Below are positions 43,340-54,335 of a stretch of DNA of 64,000 bases, one piece after another. The notes beneath the pieces are model-generated. The model was not told where the DNA came from, ran no database searches, and saw only the letters and a list, made by a program, of their open reading frames with translations. Position numbers and translations under genes: made by a program. The stretch spans positions 186,001 to 250,000 of the forward strand of contig BDGG01000007.1 in the NCBI GenBank assembly GCA_001949185.1, written 5' to 3'. The stretch comes from Ramazzottius varieornatus (lineage: Eukaryota > Tardigrada > Eutardigrada > Parachela > Ramazzottiidae). Each line of letters starts with the position of its first letter. Within the stretch, counting starts at the first letter, position 1.

Positions 43340-45575
43340 ATGCAGCGCATTGATCTGTTAGACTGTAGCATGTTTGGACCGGGAGGCGTAGCCCTTGGAA
43401 GGTTCGAGTTTCAAAAAGTACTACGAGCCGGAACCTTTGGAACCGTCATACTTTACAAGCATCCGGCGGTAGGTCGCAGATTACTCCTTGTAACTGTCTT
43501 TTGTTGTCTTATGTACTACGTACCTTCAGAGGTTTTCCTGTCCCATTGGCCATGGTACATGAGCTACAGTCGGCAGGTTGCGTTTCGTCGAATGTGACTT
43601 CTGGCTGATAGCTACGTCATCCCAGCCGACTGTGTGGTGTATGGTTGATGAGTGGCACTGCCACATTACTACATTGGTTCACCGATCAGCTGATCGTGAC
43701 GTAACGAACCGAGCGCGTAGGACCGTAACCTGCCCACTGTAGCTCGTGTGCCATGGCCTATGAGTCAGGAAAACCTCTGTGTACCGTCTTTCGAGTTCAT
43801 TTGCCTGAAATACCCTTGACGAATGCAGACCCAGGAGCTAGTCGCCGTCAAAGAGGTGAGGATTCCGGACAACGACGAAGGAGCTTACTACTCAACAGTG
43901 CAGCGGGAACTTGCGGTTCTGAGGGTACGATGGTTAGATATCACGAACTGGCAGCTCGTCACTGCATGACCTTGTTGGGTTGCAGAGATTAGCGGGAAAT
44001 GAAAATATTGTGAAAATCTTAGAATACCATGAGGTACAGTGAGCAGTACATGCCAAATTTTTGTACTTGATTTCGATGAGTTTGTCACATGAACTCGTCA
44101 TCTTACTCTTGCCAGATTATCGCGGAGGACAAAGTGCGCATAGTTATGGAGTACTGTAACGGTGGAGACTACGATCGTTACCTGAATTGTAAGAGGCTGT
44201 TACGTGAGACGGTTTTCAGGACTCATACGAGGTCTCAAATTCCCGTAAGTCCTCAGCAATGACTTAGACGATCTGACAAGACTTTGTATTCTAGTGCACA
44301 CAACTGTCCCAGAAATAACACTGCAGTACTTCGTAAGACAGCTGGCTCTCGGTCTTCAGTGCCTCAACGACAAAGGAATATTGCACAGGGATCTGAAACC
44401 AGCAAATATACTTCTTCACACTCGTAACGGGGAGGCTTTGACTCGCGGAACCGATCACCGGAACATTGTGCTAAAACTGGGTGACTTTGGACTTTCTAAA
44501 AAGATGATGACCGACCGTTGGACCAACACAACGTGCGGCACATTAATGTACATCGCTCCGGAAGTGCTAGATAACAGGAAAATCAGAGACGTGACCACGT
44601 TACCGCATAAAGGAAAGGCCGACTTGTGGAGCCTGGGAGTTGTGCTTTTAGTAAGCCTGCTGGGGAAGACAGAACCTGTCCACACAACTCCATCCATTAT
44701 TCTCCAAGTGGCAGATCATGAGAAAATGCACGGGCAGATACAGTCACGAGCGGCGTCTCTAAGTCCAAGTCAAGGTTCGGTAAACTTGAAGAGTTTACTG
44801 TGTGGTTTACTGCAGCCCGACTTCACACAACGCATTGGATTCTCTCAGTTTCGACAGCATCCTTTTCTCACACTGCGTGAAGGTGCGTCGACATTGGCTG
44901 CTGTTGGCCACAGCCATATTTTTGCATTTATATGCTTCGGCTAGTTTAACCAAGGAGCTTCACCGAAATTCGGTAAGTGATGTGCGACTGGTTTTCTTTC
45001 TCTTAGAGTCGACGATTGTCAGTCTGAATGCGATCCGAGAAGCTTTTGTCAACAATGGATATAGCGCACCTTCCGATTACCACTGCATGATGATACAGCA
45101 GCAGGCGACAGACCTGGGCGGTATATCAACAAAGCGGGAATTGGCTATGTTCCTTGCTCATGTCATGCAGGAATCCGGTGGGTTAATGTTTCGCGACGAG
45201 CAACGGGAACAATCACATGGAGCCGACCCTTTTACTGGCAGAGGTTACTTGCAAATTAGAAGCGAGCGTATATATCGGGAAGCTACAGTTGCCCTTCTCG
45301 CAAACGGAAGTCTGAAAGAACCGGCTTCTCTGGTCACCGATCCGCACTTGGTCAGCAGCTCCGAAGAATTAAGTTGGAAGACGGCTTTCTGGTACTGGAA
45401 AATGTATGTTCATGACAGGATGACAGAGAATCCAAGTTTCCTGCAGACTGTGGACCTGTTGTACCCAGGCATTCCAAGATTTGTTCCGGGATCCTCGTGG
45501 AAGTGTGTCGACCCAGATAACAGGACGGAAAAGTATCAAATCACTTGTGCAGCTTTTGGTTTCGATCCGACGTAA
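43340..45575 (+). CDS. Predicted Ser/Thr kinase - GH19 chitinase fusion protein
   Basis: Six exons (43340-43468, 43829-43924, 43986-44033, 44116-44188, 44295-44882, 45007-45575) join in phase to give about 500 residues. Residues 1-311 are a protein kinase: P-loop LRAGTFGTV, VAVKEV with the ATP-binding Lys, RIVMEYCNGGDYDRYL, the HRDLKPANIL catalytic loop, LGDFGLSKK, GTLMYIAPEVLD and ADLWSLGVVLL, giving an ULK/NEK-like look. From 312 on it is GH19: SLNAIREAFVNNGY, ELAMFLAHVMQESGG with the general-acid Glu, a second Glu in FRDEQRE, DPFTGRGYLQI and ITCAAFGFDP at the end. The linking intron (44883-45006, AAG|GTGCGT..CTCTTAG|AG) keeps phase. The alternative is two overlapping genes: inside that intron a hydrophobic stretch (WLLLATAIFLHLYASAS) is in frame with the GH19 part and could be a signal peptide. 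Confidence 0.7.
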
Positions 45576-46160
45576 AGTTGATGCAGAACACCGCAGCTAT
45601 CAAAAGAACAAACCCATTTCAAGAGAAAACTTATTGGATCAACCAAAAATCAGAGCGAGAAAACTTGACGAACTTGACCGTCCGGTAGCGAAACTTCCAT
45701 GTATATGGATACCTAGCTTGATCTACGGCCCGTCAAAATGGTGGTTTTACTGTATTGAGCGCATTACTGCTGTTGGTTGATTGTTGTTCGGCATTGTCAA
45801 TTATACGATTACCGCATTGGAACAGCTCAGATTGTTCGTGAGATCAGTTTTTCGCCACTGAAAGAAACCGAAGCGACACACTCTAACGAGAAGCAGGGGT
45901 CACCATTCTAAGTGCATACGGCACTAGACCAGTGTCTACGGAAATTAACCTCCGAAAAATAGGCAGAGCCAGGCTAGTCAGAGATTATTTACATCTCCGC
46001 CACTGACGACAATTGTTCGCCAAACTTACGGACTTGCCTTGGCAGCTTCCATCTGACTCGGTATAACGCTCATTTCTGGAGGGTGACTTCCGAGTACTTC
46101 TTATGGACTGTTTTGGCTGGCAGGTCTCCACGAAGTTATCCCACCATCTTTTTCAACCCG
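45576..46160. other. No gene recognised
   Basis: 3' flank of the kinase/GH19 gene. No protein family or RNA gene recognised, and no repeat visible by eye. Confidence 0.4.
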
Positions 46161-46278
46161 AGTTACTTTAAACTCCCGATCATTTCGGACAGTTAATCAA
46201 CCAGAGCATTACTTGATTGACAATCAATCGAGGACATTTTTGATTGCTGTCCGAAATGATCGGGACTTTAAAGTAACT
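46161..46278. repeat. Foldback element, 118 bp
   Basis: AGTTACTTTAAACTCCCGAT (then CATTTCGGACAG) is mirrored by CTGTCCGAAATGATCGGGAC (then TTTAAAGTAACT). The arms are about 32 bp with one mismatch. The centre also carries a TTGATTGACAATCAA palindrome. Confidence 0.9.
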
Positions 46279-46536
46279 ACGCATGTACGCGCCGATTAGA
46301 AAAGTGAGCAGGATGTCGATCTATGACACAGTCATAACAGACCGGATCACTGAACTTTAGGTAAGCCCGCCAAATAAACTTTTATTGCAGTACTCATAAA
46401 TGTTGACAAGAAAAGCGTGCGCACTTGTTATGAAAACACTAGCTAACACACAACAACCATTTCATGATTTGATTGCGTTAATATAAGAGCTCGCTGGATG
46501 ATTCCTCAGTGTGCATAGGGTCGTGAGAACGGTACA

Positions 46537-47690
46537 GTGTCAAGCAATTTACGCGACAAGAAAGTTCTCATCATGAGTTTCAGTCTATCGAAATTAACCA
46601 ATCAGACATTCGTGTCCACGAATTATAGCAGTATAGTCCCAGGGAAGTTGAACATTACCCATATTTCAGGCCTTACACCACCTGGCTGGAGCTTCGATAC
46701 CCGCCTAAAACCTTTTACCATCAGCGTCGGCGCTGTGACGAACGTATGGCTTTTGTGGCTGTACTGCAGACGTTCAAGCATGCAAACACCGTTTGGTATG
46801 TATCTCATCAGTCTTATTCTGACCAACACCTTGACGGCGTGCGTATGGCAGCCAGTCCTCTGCGCGCATCAACTTTCATCATCATGGACCTTCGGCTACC
46901 ATGCGTGCGCATTTCGACAGTACCTTGGATGGACACTCAACGCAACTTTGAACGTGTCACATTGCTTGATAGCCTTGAACCGCTTCTGGGCGGTCTCGTT
47001 TCCCTTAACGTACCGAAGTACCCATAACACCAAAGTAGCTTGTATCACGTGTGCCCTATCTTGGCTTGCAGTCAACATCTGCACTATCCCGATTGTTGTG
47101 GTAAACGCTCGTCTCACGCGACCTAATGCAAACGGAATACGCCGGTGTACATTGGCAACTGACCCTATCGGGATATCCGGAGCCATTACGCAGATACTCC
47201 TGTACGACCTACCGATCATCTTAATTATCCTACTGTATCCCGTCATATTCTACAAGTCGTTCGTGGGGACAAAACAGAATGAACGTGTGCGAGCTAGCAA
47301 CAGCAACTTTCAGTGTCGTACCGATCGAGCGATCAATGAAAGCACTGTTGGTAATTCTTCGATCACGAAGGGTAGTCGGGTAGGTAGGAAACATCCCGGA
47401 AACCCTTGCTGTAGACGACCGCAGCACGGCAGCACATTGGGCTTCGTAACGCTGAGCTTGACAACCTTGAGCGCGCTGGTATGTTTGGCGCCGAATGAGA
47501 TCTTTTTCACTTTACTGTTGGTGTTTGGTGTCAACCCAACTGACACCAAACACCAACAGTGGTGTGAGGATGTTGCAGCAGTTGGCGGTTGTCTTTGATC
47601 CAATACTCATTGTGCTGGCCAATCTGGAACTGAGAAAGCTGGTTAAGGAAGCTTTTCTTCAACCCAGTATTATCCTGCGGTTTTTCGCCT
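46537..47690 (+). pseudogene. Rhodopsin-like 7TM receptor, frame broken before TM7
   Basis: Starting at ATG 46537 (or 46573) one frame gives TM1 to TM6: AVTNVWLLWLYCRR, MYLISLILTNTLTACVWQP, HCLIALNRFWAVSFPLTYR at the end of TM3, DLPIILIILLYPVIFYKSF for TM5, and GSTLGFVTLSLTTL then LVCLAPNEIFFTLLL for TM6. The order matches the receptor at 29324-30388. After LVFGVNP the frame runs into a 20-bp palindrome and a stop at 47598, while TM7 and the tail (QQLAVVFDPILIVLANLELR then KLVKEAF) continue in another frame. No GT..AG intron explains the shift cleanly, so it is a recent pseudogene or an assembly error. Confidence 0.8.
47514..47560. repeat. Perfect 20-bp palindrome inside receptor coding sequence
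   Basis: ACTGTTGGTGTTTGGTGTCA and its exact complement TGACACCAAACACCAACAGT flank the 7-base loop ACCCAAC, at the loop between TM6 and TM7. Confidence 0.95.
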
Positions 47691-47942
47691 CCTGTTTAAA
47701 ACCGGTAATCCAACTCGTCATTCTTATTCATAGTTGTTTATCTTCCGTAATCTGCACAAACGATTCCCAGAGCTGTGGTCTCATTCTCGGCATGTATTAC
47801 AGGTTCACTTCAGTAGTGAACACTGCGTGTCCATACGGAGATGGTTTCCGAAGACTGCAGGCACGAACCCCTCCATTCGGCACCGGTGATTCCAAATCAT
47901 GCTATTTCACCTTTTTCACATTCTTCGATAATTTTATTACCT

Positions 47943-48127
47943 GTACACGCCCGATGGGAAATTATGAAACAGGCCTTTTCGCTACGGCGGTACGAAAGCC
48001 CGTAAAAACGCGACCGATTCATAGTAATACTCTTTTCGACACTTTCTACGGTCGAATTTCCATTTTGCCGTCCTTTCCGCCTGTCCCATAATTTTTACTA
48101 TCCCATAAGTTCCCATCGTGCGTGTAC
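47943..48127. repeat. MITE copy D
   Basis: GTACACGCCCGATGGGAAAT at the left and ..CCCATCGTGCGTGTAC at the right are terminal inverted repeats. The interior matches copy A in inverted orientation (GGTCGAATTTCCATTTTGCC then GTCCTTTCCGCC). Confidence 0.85.
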
Positions 48128-49950
48128 TCGATGATTCCCTCGGCATCCACGGCAAAGATGGATGAATATCATTTAACTTCTTCGTGCGGCTTAAATTGGC
48201 CTACCTGGGTCCTGTTTTTCGGTTTGTTGGACATGTGACGTGTGACAAACCGCCTATCCAGGCTGAAGAAGCGACAGCGGTCGCTCCTTCCTTTCTGCGT
48301 AACACGGTGGTAATATTACATGGCCACAGACAGGGTGCTGAAGAGTTCCGTGCTTTGGGCCAGAAACTAACTTAGCTGCCATCGCCAGGAAAGTTGCTTC
48401 TTTGCAGAATATAAAAGGCGAGGGTGTGCAGAAAAATGCGAGGAGCTGGCAGAATGAAGAATGAATGTCGGAAGTTAAGTCTCATCCGATGGACAATGTT
48501 CTTTGGACAAGATGATGGCTCTGAGGCTCGTCAGAACACGTTTTGCATTGAACCTTGATTTCGTTTTTGCAGTAACATCTTTGGCATCCTAATACCCTTG
48601 AACACCTGAATTCACAGCATATCGCTGAACTTCGACTTTCGGATCAACACGCCACTTGAACCCTGTACTGTAATTTAACCATAATTTTCCAAGAGGGTGG
48701 ATCAATCGGACCATTTCCGAACTTTCCGTCGATCTGTATACCTTTCGATAGATATCGACGAGCTGAACAAAATGTTTCTCTCATGACTCATTTATCCGTC
48801 CACATGGTCCATAGTCATTCCGAAAAGCTGGCCGGAAGTGACATCACTTGGGCGTCGTCACAAAACCCGCCCTAATCTGGAAACCTTCCGTTCAAACCTA
48901 CGAGGATACTCCAGGCGCTTCCTTCTCGAGGCTCGAAAATTATGCTCAGCCGCCCCAGCTTGCTGCCTAAGTTTTCCTCGCACCAGAGAAAGGAAACGCA
49001 TCGATATATAGTTACAACTTAGCTGATACATTACACCTTTTGATTGACTTGCTGTGATCGTGAAGATGGACTTTGGCGATAATTTGAACGTTGGGTGTTA
49101 TTTGGACGCACATTCCAGTTCTACGACTAGCCTCGACGAAAACGCAGTCGGGAAGATTCACGAGAATCTACTGTATAAGAAGAACTGGAGGCCAAACGAC
49201 GCCTGGTCGACGGATCGAAGGATCCAGAAGGGGACCGCGTGACGCGTGTTATTTGGACCAATGAAAATCTGCTGTCCGATTGCTGCTGCGGTCCTAACTG
49301 GACTCAACGTGGCCATGGCGCAGATCCATGGCGCAGATCCATGGCAGCAACAGCATTGACGTTTAACATGAACCAGCACGTGAAACGTTCTGCTCACTGC
49401 ATTATGTATATTGCAGCATTTATTAGACTGGTGACTGCTGTACTTTCTTGTAAAATGTCTTGTTTGAAGCGCTTCTTGCTTTCTATAAAGTTTTAAGTTT
49501 TTCGTCGCGAGTATCAGCATCGGTGCTGGACCCGCCGCACGCTCTGTTCAGAACAGCTTGTGCCACAAGCTTGAGCTTGAACAGCAATGGCATCTTCGAA
49601 TAAAGTTAGTCGATGAAATTATAAAAAATTTGGTCGACTCTTGGAGTTCAATCCTTGTGGATAGAATATACTGAGTTCTGCATTCATCTATCCACCCCGT
49701 AATTCCATTCGCAAAGTCGTAACCTATTTTGTGATAACCCGATTTCGACGCCTTAGACATCTTTGTGAAGAGCGATGTTTGGTCTTTACGTTCACGTGAC
49801 TTTCCTGGGTTCCACTCGACAAATCAACTGGCAACAACGGCCCAACAAACCCCGAAAAGGCTAATACAGCCTTGTTTGAGCCTCAGTCGCATGATTGAAC
49901 CCCGGTCCGAAAATTTTGCCCTACCAATCCCCTAAGGGATGTTTCGCGCG
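48128..49950. other. No gene recognised
   Basis: About 1.8 kb. It contains a short tandem repeat (CCATGGCGCAGAT, two and a half units, 49313-49345). Plus-strand frames near 49066-49250 have no known motif. Confidence 0.4.
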
Positions 49951-49954
49951 TATG

Positions 49955-50720
49955 GTGACTCACTTCGCCAAGTTCATTAAGCATTACAGTATTTCTTATC
50001 GAACCGGTTGCGCCTATATCGCCGCAGTTCGCAAAGTTCACGTGGAACACGGTATATCTTGATACCTGATCCCGCGATTGACAATACCACTGAAGTTGAA
50101 AGGCTGAGCTAGACTCATCAAGCCACTCCCTGACAGGAGAAAAGCCATCACACCACCAGAAATGACCTTCCTGAAGAACGCACTCTCGCACAAGCAAGCT
50201 TTACCAGAAGCCGACAAGTTCACGCTTTGGTCCGCTTTCAACTAGCGTGTCACGGATATCTCTGGGTATCCGAGTACACTATCCCTTTCAAACACTCCTC
50301 ACTCCCCTCGCTCAACTTCTCTGATGTCGCTGTTTCAAGGGGAGCAGTAAAGATTTTCATCAAGAAAGACAAGACGAACCAATATGGTTATCCAGTTACT
50401 GTAGTTTAACCTTGAAAGCAACTAGTCATTGTGCATGTACTGTACGGTCCTGTGCTACATACTCTGTGGTGCGTGAGGTGCAAGTGCCGGCCAGTTCCCC
50501 GTGGTTTCTTTTTTGTATTGGCGACCACCTTGAACGCCAGTAAATTAACTTCTAGCTTAAACGATTTCTCGGGCAATCTTTCGTCTCATAACTCCCGAAT
50601 TGGTGCTGCTACTTCCGCATGTTTATCTGAAGTGCCAGTTGACCAGATCCGTCTAGCGAGTCGCTGGAGGAGCAATGCCTATCTCCATACATTCGACTGG
50701 CAAAGTAAATCTGTACATCT
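49955..50720 (+). mobile_element. Tyrosine-recombinase remnant (Crypton/DIRS-like)
   Basis: In shifting frames the plus strand reads FAKFIKHYSISYRTGCAYIA then AVRKVHVEHGIS, a core-binding domain. AITPPEMTFLKNALSHKQAL and LACHGYLWVSEYTIPF follow, where the family has F-L-R-V-S-E. Last comes LSSHNSRIGAATSACLSEVP then IRLASRWRSNAYLHTF, matching the S-H-S-x-R-x-G-A-A-T and G-R-W-x-S-x-A-Y blocks of eukaryotic tyrosine recombinases. In-frame stops and frame changes make it inactive. No reverse transcriptase is seen nearby, so DIRS versus Crypton cannot be decided. Confidence 0.75.
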
Positions 50721-51202
50721 GTTCTCTTTTCTCGCGTTGGTGTTGTGTGCTTGGGGTGTCGCTCTGGTCAAATTAGGGTCAGCAAACCTTGTGGCCAGTA
50801 GCAGTGTAATCTGCCGGAGGACATTCCTTCAATACCGGCAGTTTCCTTCCTGTTCGTTATCCATCCATGTAACGTGCGCCAGTGTCAATTCTTTTTGTAG
50901 AACGAGACCATGGCCACACATTATCGTTCTCCCAAACAGGGGGCGTTTGAAGAAACTGATTTGTGATGGGCTGCCGGATGGTATTAGGGTACAAAACCGC
51001 TTGGCATGGAGCAACCGGTGACACGGAAGAAAAAAATGGCTCCCAAGTACTTTTTCGTCTGGATCATGTGGTCCAAAGCCAACTGGTTTCCACAAAAACC
51101 GCGAGCTTTCAAAGTGGAACAATTTAAGAAGTTAGTTCTTTCGTTGATTACTGTAGGAATGCTCTGGAGCTTTTTTCGAGACGACGAGCGTAGCACGAAG
51201 CG

Positions 51203-53912
51203 TCAGTGCATTTGCCCTGTCCCAACCCGAAGTTTACACCGATGCAGAAATATGCTCGACCAACGGGTGCATCTCGCTGGGTAGGCAAGCCTACTCGGGT
51301 GCTCGGCAAACGAACACAAACAGTATCGTTAGTCAGAGTGACGCAGTTAAGAGCTGATAACACCGAAAAAGTGCCTAGCGTAGGAGAAAGCTCTGGTTGA
51401 ATTTGTCAGCCGAGCTCTCAATGGTCGACGGTTCGGGATTCAGTCTCCCTTGTACAAGTGTTCAGCGATAATACGACTAACCTATATGCACCGGATATTT
51501 CAGCACACCAATACTTGTCAGCCATGAACTTTTCGGCCGATCCATGCGAGGACTTCTTTGCTTTCACTTGCAACAACTACTGTATGTTGCAACACATCCG
51601 CCCACCGCAAGCCTGGCTGAGGCCTCTGTTTTCACGGACGTCGAAGCTCGAGTTCGCCCGCAGATTGACGGTACCGGTAAGAGAGAACACATGTGGTCCT
51701 ACGGTCAGTATCACAAGTCACGTGTCGTCAGTCACGTAAAGTTTCCGACCGAGTACTGTCCATGTACATGGTTCATCCGAATATTCTCAGTGGTTCTGTT
51801 TTCAGCCATGCCACAGTTAACGAACTACGACTACAGTATGGAGGACGCGGAAGTGAAAGGCAAGCAAGTGTACAAGCAGTGTCTCGATAATCGTAAGGCC
51901 AACCATGTGCTGACTTCATATACAGTATTTTCTCTAGACTGAAGGATTTGTGCTTGAGGACTCGTCGGGCCTGTCGATGTTAACCCAGTACTCAACTTCA
52001 TGAAGCAGATCATGCCAGGCGGGTGGCCGATGGCGAACGCAAACTGGGATGCCTCGAAGTTCGACCTTTACACCACGCTGTTGGACCTGACCTTTTACGG
52101 AACATATCCCTTCTCTCTGGTCGAAGTCGATGCGAAATATTTGAACCCTACCCAGAACATTTTGAACTTAGCCCAGCCGATCACGTTTGCCTCAAAGGAT
52201 ACACTGCTCAGCGATATTGGACTAGCCACCAGCAACGCCTCCGTCCTACTGATCCTTCAGACATCCCAACTTCTGTTACGCCAGTAACAGTACGCCAGCT
52301 GTGGCGGCTACTGCGGAAGTTTTCGCTAGCCTGGACGAGATTGTCGCTGCTTTAGAACTTTCAAGGGACGATGGGAAGCGTCAAATGGCTAACTACAGTA
52401 TATTGGATGGCAAGTTATCACCGTCAACATTCAGTACCTGACAAAAGACATCCAGGAAATTCACGAAAGCTATCTTCGACGTCTTGGAATGTCCAAGAAG
52501 ATGCCGGAAGGAGGCCTGGCAGAACATGCCAAAAGTTCATGCATCCAGACTCTGCAACCAGCAATGCCGTTGGCGCTGGAAGTTCTCTACGTGAGAAACG
52601 TTGTTTCAGCGGACCTGCAACCCAAGGTAGATTTCCAATCCCAGAAAAATACTTCTAACCATCAGATCTCAAATTTCCCCATGCTGCTCTCAGCAGGTCG
52701 CAATGATGGTGGACGACATCAAAGCAGGTTTTGCCGAGCTGCTGCGGGAACCAACATGGATGGACAATGTTACGATATCTTTGGTACTACGTTAGCTCGA
52801 CAACCTGCTCAGCCTCGTAGGCTACGCCGATGCTGTCGTGGACAACAAAAGAGCGTACCTAAACTATTTAGAAATCAAATTGGATGATCAGCAGGTGACC
52901 ATTGCGCTTACATGCTCTATTCTGTAGGTTGTGATTGGTCCAACATTCTTTGATACCATGCAGACAGTAAAGAAATACCTGGCTCTCAAGGACCTGCGAA
53001 GCATCGATGGGATCAATGACAGATCGAACCCTTTTCTGGACCCGATCGAACGCCTACGACAACCAACAATCTAACGTGATTAGTAAGGTTCTTTGGACTT
53101 GTTGAAACAACGCATATTGTGACAAAAGCAATCGATCTTAGAATCGTAGAATAAAGAACATCTCATTTCTTTCCAGATATCCTTGCCGGTATTCTTAGTC
53201 CACCGCTCTTCGATCCCCAAGTACCGCAATACATAAATTACGGAGGCTGTGGGTACGTTGTTGGTCATGAAATCACTCATGGATTCGACGATGAAGGTTT
53301 GTTCGAATTCGCTGCGCAATAAGCGTAGAGCCACAAAGCAGTCTTACACCTCCTTTATTCTGTTTGGTTTGTTTCAAGGGGCGTTGTTTGATCCGGACAG
53401 TGTTCTTCGTGTTTGGTGGACAAATGCCACAACGCAAGCATTCGTGCAGCCAGCGCAAGGTTTCGTGGACCAGTGCGCTACGTTTTGCGTTCCTGAAGGT
53501 TGCTTGAACGGAGAGTTGACTCTCGGGGAGAACATTGCCGACAATGGCGGAATCAAAGCCGCATACAAAGTAGCGATCAACAATCAAAACACGTAGAAAT
53601 TCACAATGTTGTATGACTTCCCCTTTCAGGGATACTTTGAGTTCTATCGAAAGCGCACATCAGGAGTTCGAAGTGTCGCTTCCAGGCTTCCCGGACCTCA
53701 GTGCGGAACAGATGTTCTTCCTCTCGGCCGGGCACATATGGTGTGGTTCCTACCGAACAGACGTGCAGCAGTTACGCTTATTCAACAATGTGTCCAGCCC
53801 GCCCAAGTACCGTGTGAACGGTCCTCTATCTAACATGCCGGAATTTGCGGAAGCCTTCAACTGTCCGCTGGGGTCAAACATGAACCCGGCCAAGAAAATT
53901 TCCGTCTGGTAA
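51203..53912 (+). CDS. M13 (neprilysin/ECE-like) zinc metallopeptidase
   Basis: A multi-exon ectoenzyme. The start of the ectodomain reads [17 protein letters not shown], then [20 protein letters not shown] (family: C-x-x-P-x-C...M-x-x-x-x-D-P-C-D/E-D-F). It continues with [32 protein letters not shown] (NAY/F motif), [36 protein letters not shown] (HEXXH zinc motif) and [18 protein letters not shown] (third ligand Glu). The end [28 protein letters not shown] has Ile where the family ends C-x-V-W. Exon borders in the middle are uncertain. A hydrophobic segment at 51123-51170 (FKKLVLSLITVGMLWSFF) could be the signal anchor but is out of frame with the ectodomain. All catalytic motifs are intact. 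Confidence 0.8.
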
Positions 53913-54335
53913 CCCCATAAGATGGCACTCAGCACAGGTCTAACAACTGGTCCTTATGTTTATTCACCGAATCAAACGATCTTTCTGCGCGTGATATTCA
54001 TGATCTGACACAGAAATTAAAATCAACACGGAACTAAAAAAAAATTCGGGAACGCTGAGCGCTTGCGTTTGTTTCTTGAATCGAAAAAGTATCACCAAAC
54101 TCCACAAAGACGTCGCAAGAATTCAAAATGCGATTGAAGCCCAAACAGCAGTGAAAACTCAGTATCAAAACGCTATTTGGCACCTAAAAGCTGGGAGGGA
54201 ACAGGTTGGCACAGCTTCAAAGTAACCACCATTCTCAGTCCGGAGTATCCTCACTCTGTAACAAAACAGTGTCATAAGTAAGATGATACAGCTAACTGAA
54301 AACAAACCTAAAAGAAGTGCAATCAGACTTCCGAG
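53913..54335. other. Convergent 3' regions, no gene
   Basis: Separates the convergent 3' ends of the M13 peptidase (+) and the flavoprotein (-). A minus-strand AATAAA lies at 53959-53964. Confidence 0.4.

Noticed and set aside
44802-45006. Signal peptide WLLLATAIFLHLYASAS as the true start of a separate secreted GH19 gene
   Set aside because: Not excluded, but its only in-frame ATG (44802) lies deep inside the kinase exon. The 34-bp intron that could follow (44973-45006) would break the frame, while the kinase-to-GH19 splice keeps it. Kept as the alternative.
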